51,726 nt of DNA from a virus. Positions 48,394 to 51,726 of this stretch are shown here, in pieces (positions within the stretch are counted from its first letter, which is position 1; each line of letters starts with the position of its first letter). The stretch is from positions 1 to 51,726 of the IMG/VR virus record IMGVR_UViG_3300017731_000006, one strand, 5' to 3'. The notes under the pieces were generated by a model. That model worked only from the letters and a program-made list of their open reading frames with translations, was not told where the DNA came from and ran no database searches. A program made the position numbers and the translations under genes.

Positions 48394-50982
48394 ATGAATT
48401 TCAAAAATATAGATATCTCTTTAAGTAATAATCAAAACGATTATTTATCTTTTAGTGTGGCTATGGATGCTGCTACTAGCTCTGAAATTAATTTATTTAA
48501 TATTGGTGGTACTGGTATACTTCAGTATACAACAAAGTCTGATTATGTTTTTGAGTTAAGTAGACACAGAGCTTTTACAAATGAAGTGAAGCAATTAAGT
48601 GCAACAGAGCCGGATATGATTGGGTACCCTGATGGGCTTGCATGGGTGCCTGGTCAACATGTATCAATGTTATCTGAGGAAGATACTGTAACAAATAAGT
48701 TGCCAATCACTCAAGACGTTACACTTCTAAGCGAAGATGAATATCATAAAGGAGAGTTCTTGATACTTGATGACTATTATAATATATCTTGGCCGACAGA
48801 AGGAGATTGGTTTCCTGTAGAATTAACAAGCATAGAAGATTCCAATAAGAGCTCTCCCCACTTAGAAATTAAAACAAATCAACAAGGATCAATTGGAAGA
48901 AAGTCTTATGCAGTAAGATATTTAAAGGATAAATTTTTACTGTCAGATTCTTATGCGAATTCTCTGCTTGCGTCAGCAGAAGAATTAATGGCACTCGAGA
49001 TATTCTCTCCAAAGCTTGAGGGGTCTTTATTTAAGTTTAGTTTGAAGAGAAACTCTCTCGAAGAAGATTTACTGGGAGCGGGAAGTATAAGGCTAGGTAA
49101 AAAACCGGAGCTAGTTTACGGGAGGCTAACGGATAAGCACACCACACTGACTGAGTGGAACTCTATATTTGATGTTAATGGATCTGCGAATGCTGACTCA
49201 ATATTCAGAGATGGATCAAATAGAGACGAAGTATTCTATCAGCACCTAGAAGAATATATAAATAAAAATTGGCACGGTAAATTAAAAAGAAATTTATGGG
49301 GAGATGCGATAGAGGATGAATCAGTAGAACTAACAATAAGAGATCCTAAAATATTAAAAGATAATATATTATATTGTTTTTATTATTTTGGAGCATCAGA
49401 TGATGTTAAAAATTTAGGATTATTTGCTTATAAGGATTTCTCTGTAACCTCATTAGATACTGTTATAAATTGGCATGTAGGGCTGGGCGCAAAAAGTAGG
49501 TACTCTAGCGAACATAGGAGCCTATCGACAGAACTCGCATATTTGCCAGCAATAAAAAAGCAGCAACAAATCAGTAGGGTTGTTGGGCTATCGCCAAGAT
49601 CATCGTATGCATATGATGTTGAGTATAATAAGATCGAGGGAAGCAATAGAAATAAGGGTTATGAATATAGTATTACTTTTGTAGACACTCCTGGTGGGTC
49701 TGAGGCATCATATCCAGAGCCTTTATACAGGGAGGGACAAGAAGTGATACTGTTAGTATACCCGCAAAATAATTTTTTCCTGGAATCCATTAGTGCAGTT
49801 GACTCGCAGGGTAATCCAGTCGAGATTATTGATAATAGAATTATTATGCCCGACAGCGATGTAATTGTGACGGCAATATATGCAGAGGTTAGTAATAACT
49901 TGGTTAATTTTATAGGTGGATGGACTTACGACCAATCAACTACAACACAGCAAATGTGGCAAAACGGCAATCTTTTAGTTGAGGAAACCGATAGAAATAA
50001 AAATATAACTATTGAAACTGATGCTTATATGCAGTTAGCAAAAGTTGCATTTAATCAATCAGCTGTAATTGGTGAGGTAATTGTAATTGATGAAAATATA
50101 GATGAAGAAACCAGGCAGAAGATAGAGGGACATCTGGCTCACAAGTGGTCAATGCAGCAATTCCTTCCAGAATCTCATCCCTATAAGGAATCCAATGTTT
50201 TAGGGTGGGGTCCATCAGATGTGGGACAATCATTGGTTGGGTGGTACAATGAGACCTCAATAGTTGAGTCTAATGGAGAGGTAGTTGAATGGACTGATAA
50301 AACGCCATCTAGTGCGAACTTTTATGTGCCAGCTGGAGTAGATAATCCCGCTTACTCGCAGCTTCATGGTTTGCCGGCGGTCAAGTTTGACGGACTCGAG
50401 AATTCAGAAAATGATTACATGCGAACCAATCAAGGAGATTCTCCGTTCTTGGCTGGAGGCACTGTTCAGCGAAACTTAACAGGTTTAGCATGCTTTGTGG
50501 TATATAAATATTTACCCGACTTGGATGGTTTCGCTCCATGTGGTAGAGCTTCTATTTGGGGGCATAGAAACATGTGGCTTAATGTTCATGCTCCATGGAG
50601 TAATGGATTTGGGTATTGGGATATAGACGCTAATCCAAATCAATCAAGAATTGGAGCCCCATGGATGACTTGCGCATTTAATATATCTTTCGTCGCAACA
50701 GAGCAAGATATATTATCAACAGAGCCAAATAATCCTTCGGGTGAGGTTGTGATAGCATATGGATTGGATACGTCGAATATTTATATTTATTATGAGGGTG
50801 TATGGTATATTTATGAAAACACTAATGGTCCTTTTAATATTAACTTTCAAGCAACTGAAGCGGAAATATTAGCAACGGAACCAAGTAACCCCTCAGGAGA
50901 GGCCACAGTAGCATATGGAACTGATACGGGTAATTTATATATATATTATGATGAGGTTTGGTATATTGTTAATAATGACTGA
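48394..50982 (+). CDS. Multidomain tail fibre-like protein with InlB-type and lectin-type parts, 862 aa
   Basis: Order of parts: a beta-rich N-terminus (1-420) with two charged helical stretches; an InlB-type repeat (about 423-505: YEYSITFVDTPGG, YREGQEVILLVYP, IIMPDSDVIVTAIYAEV); the second half of a LamG-type domain ending in HLAHKWSMQQFLPESHPYK (H583-K584-W585); then the first half of another LamG-type domain (about 605-760: SLVGWYNETSIVESNGEVVE, LPAVKFDG) that lacks its own ending; finally two 52-residue repeats (762-813, 814-862). This order (C-half then N-half) suggests domain shuffling. Likely a receptor-binding appendage. Starts immediately after the previous stop. Confidence 0.65.
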   Translation: MNFKNIDISLSNNQNDYLSFSVAMDAATSSEINLFNIGGTGILQYTTKSDYVFELSRHRAFTNEVKQLSATEPDMIGYPDGLAWVPGQHVSMLSEEDTVTNKLPITQDVTLLSEDEYHKGEFLILDDYYNISWPTEGDWFPVELTSIEDSNKSSPHLEIKTNQQGSIGRKSYAVRYLKDKFLLSDSYANSLLASAEELMALEIFSPKLEGSLFKFSLKRNSLEEDLLGAGSIRLGKKPELVYGRLTDKHTTLTEWNSIFDVNGSANADSIFRDGSNRDEVFYQHLEEYINKNWHGKLKRNLWGDAIEDESVELTIRDPKILKDNILYCFYYFGASDDVKNLGLFAYKDFSVTSLDTVINWHVGLGAKSRYSSEHRSLSTELAYLPAIKKQQQISRVVGLSPRSSYAYDVEYNKIEGSNRNKGYEYSITFVDTPGGSEASYPEPLYREGQEVILLVYPQNNFFLESISAVDSQGNPVEIIDNRIIMPDSDVIVTAIYAEVSNNLVNFIGGWTYDQSTTTQQMWQNGNLLVEETDRNKNITIETDAYMQLAKVAFNQSAVIGEVIVIDENIDEETRQKIEGHLAHKWSMQQFLPESHPYKESNVLGWGPSDVGQSLVGWYNETSIVESNGEVVEWTDKTPSSANFYVPAGVDNPAYSQLHGLPAVKFDGLENSENDYMRTNQGDSPFLAGGTVQRNLTGLACFVVYKYLPDLDGFAPCGRASIWGHRNMWLNVHAPWSNGFGYWDIDANPNQSRIGAPWMTCAFNISFVATEQDILSTEPNNPSGEVVIAYGLDTSNIYIYYEGVWYIYENTNGPFNINFQATEAEILATEPSNPSGEATVAYGTDTGNLYIYYDEVWYIVNND
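50677..50982 (+). repeat. Tandem 52-residue repeat at a fibre C-terminus
   Basis: Unit 1 at 50677-50832, unit 2 at 50833-50982 (156-nt period). Peptide pattern FNIxFxATExxILxTEP then NPSGExxxAYGxDTxNxYIYY and a final VWYI. The nucleotides have diverged, but most amino acids match. Related modules occur in the genes at 6819 and 51008. Confidence 0.8.
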
Positions 50983-50992
50983 TATGGTTTAA

Positions 50993-51006
50993 GTGTATTA
51001 TAATTT
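50993..51006 (+). promoter_or_regulatory. Putative late promoter (GTGTA class) for 51008
   Basis: GTGTATTATAATTT begins 15 nt before the ATG at 51008. No Shine-Dalgarno sequence. The GTG of the motif is in frame with the gene but is not taken as the start. Confidence 0.65.
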
Positions 51007-51007
51007 A

Positions 51008-51385
51008 ATGAGTTACAGGACAATAAAGACATGCCAATCCTCTAATATGCCAACCGATGCAAGTGTTGGAGATATTTTTTTTGATACAGAGACGAAAAGC
51101 TTACTGATTAAGGACGAATCTGGCTGGAAGGCAGCTCTGTACGATTTAACTCATAGTACAGCTGAAAATAGTCTCTCTGTTCAGTGGTTCGATAAAGATC
51201 AGCAAGGCGACCTGGTATTACGATCTGCCTCATTAGATTCCCAGGGTCCAGCAATAGAGCTGTGGGAAGCCGTTAATTCTACGGATTATTCGCCAAGAGA
51301 ATCAGATTACGAAACAGAAGAGGTTGGTATACAATACTTTGAGGATGTCGATGGAGATATTTCTCCTAGGAATAATCCAGTATAA
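51008..51385 (+). CDS. Small fibre-associated structural protein, 125 aa
   Basis: A 125-residue acidic protein. Residues about 14-45 hold the module NMPTDASVGDIFFDTETKSL followed by IKDESGWKAALYDL, a short beta unit common at the ends of phage tail fibres and appendages (GDIFFDTxTKxLxxxDxxxW). The rest is Ser/Asp/Gln-rich with a C-terminal GIQYFEDVDGDISPR. I take ATG 51008 (MSYRTIK); an in-frame GTG at 50993 is part of the promoter. Between two fibre-type genes, so probably a fibre or virion accessory. Confidence 0.6.
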   Translation: MSYRTIKTCQSSNMPTDASVGDIFFDTETKSLLIKDESGWKAALYDLTHSTAENSLSVQWFDKDQQGDLVLRSASLDSQGPAIELWEAVNSTDYSPRESDYETEEVGIQYFEDVDGDISPRNNPV

Positions 51386-51397
51386 TTTGATTTAAGT

Positions 51398-51411
51398 GTG
51401 TAATTATAATC
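51398..51411 (+). promoter_or_regulatory. Putative late promoter (GTGTA class) for 51436
   Basis: GTGTAATTATAATC begins 38 nt before the ATG at 51436. The leader is A-rich with no clear Shine-Dalgarno sequence. Confidence 0.6.
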
Positions 51412-51435
51412 AATGAAATATATTAGAAAATAAAT

Positions 51436-51726
51436 ATGACAACAAGAAATTTAGTGCCAAGGGGAGACGGAGAAGGAGGAATAGGTAAGCCTGGATTACA
51501 TTGGGGTTATGCTGGTTTTAAAACAGGAAACTTTGATGAGGTTAATGTTGTCGGGAATCCGGTGTTAACTGGATATGTGGTTACCGAATCAGATGTAACC
51601 GCCCATCAGGCTGCATTAACTATTAGTGAGAGTCAGATATCAGACCTTGGAGCTTATCTAACAGACTATACTGTTACGGAAGCAGACGTGACCGGGCATC
51701 AGGCTGCATTAACTATTAGTGAGAGT
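51436..51726 (+). CDS. Tail fibre protein, N-terminal part (runs off the window)
   Basis: An open frame from ATG 51436 to the window edge, 97 codons. It starts TTRNLVPRGDGEGGIGKPGL, a beginning typical of phage tail fibres (the RNxxPRxDxEGxIG pattern anchors the fibre to the virion), followed by WGYAGFKTGNFDEV and then a 31-residue repeat (VTESDVTAHQAALTISESQ and a second copy VTEADVTGHQAALTISES). Such repeats form long triple-stranded or spiral fibre shafts. The C-terminal host-binding part is outside this window. A GTGTA promoter precedes it. Confidence 0.75.
   Translation, partial: MTTRNLVPRGDGEGGIGKPGLHWGYAGFKTGNFDEVNVVGNPVLTGYVVTESDVTAHQAALTISESQISDLGAYLTDYTVTEADVTGHQAALTISES
51580..51726 (+). 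repeat. 31-residue fibre repeat, 93-nt period
   Basis: Copies begin at 51580 and 51673. The last 30 nt of overlap (51604-51633 and 51697-51726) are identical, while the codons just before are synonymously diverged (GTTACCGAATCAGAT versus GTTACGGAAGCAGAC). The second copy is cut by the window end. Confidence 0.8.

Noticed and set aside
50993-51007. GTG start at 50993
   Set aside because: The GTG is the first triplet of the late promoter motif; ATG 51008 has the same spacing as other late starts.
1-51726. tRNA genes, CRISPR arrays, integrase, transposon
   Set aside because: No cloverleaf-like intergenic sequence, no regular spacer-repeat array and no recombinase motif were found; gaps between genes are mostly below 100 nt.

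Overview
The window is a 51.7 kb piece of a tailed double-stranded DNA phage genome. It is cut inside a gene at both ends, so the full genome is larger. The standard code is used (TAA, TAG and TGA all end genes) and the DNA is A+T rich. No rRNA, tRNA, integrase, transposase, CRISPR array or host metabolic operon was seen. The host cannot be named. The early promoters (TTGAC ... TAnnTT) and the scarcity of Shine-Dalgarno sites resemble Bacteroidota signals, but this is only a hint.

Layout. (1) 1-3541: a block of small early-type genes, rightward to 2219 and leftward from 3506 to 2289. Nine of them begin right after a near-identical promoter placed so that transcription should start at the ATG itself, which predicts leaderless mRNAs. 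(2) 3542-3911: an A-rich divergent intergenic region. (3) 3932-5928: a seven-blade RCC1-type beta-propeller gene overlapping a 2-oxoglutarate/Fe(II) oxygenase gene. (4) 5981-9232: small structural-looking genes and a leftward appendage operon with an antitoxin-like first gene. (5) 9292-16320: a PhoH-like ATPase, a membrane-anchored GAF protein, a zinc ribbon protein, a sigma factor with a Cys cluster, HTH and small acidic proteins, a zinc-finger ERCC4-type nuclease and the large terminase. (6) 16382-27148: portal, fused prohead protease-scaffold, putative decoration protein, major capsid protein and head-tail joining candidates, interrupted by three leftward genes at 23016-25091, two of them tail-chaperone-like. 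(7) 27227-51726: two tail-tube-like paralogues, a 3242-residue tape measure protein, two more tube-fold-like proteins, a 1371-residue tail-tip/VWA protein and lectin- and fibre-like proteins running off the right edge.

How it works together. The order portal, protease/scaffold, capsid, connectors, tube, tape measure, tip and fibres is that of a long-tailed phage. No contractile sheath was recognised and the tape measure implies a tail of nearly half a micrometre, so a giant siphovirus is the best reading. A second motif, GTGTA followed by an A/T-rich block, lies in front of thirteen transcription units in the structural part and is probably a phage late promoter read with the sigma factor at 10997-11767. 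Most of these promoters also sit 14-20 nt before an ATG with no ribosome binding site. Clear Shine-Dalgarno sites occur almost only at capsid, tube and tape measure genes.

The most unusual items are the two promoter classes with predicted leaderless starts, and a tape measure protein holding variable, possibly nuclease-like modules separated by six copies of a GFVPNF motif.
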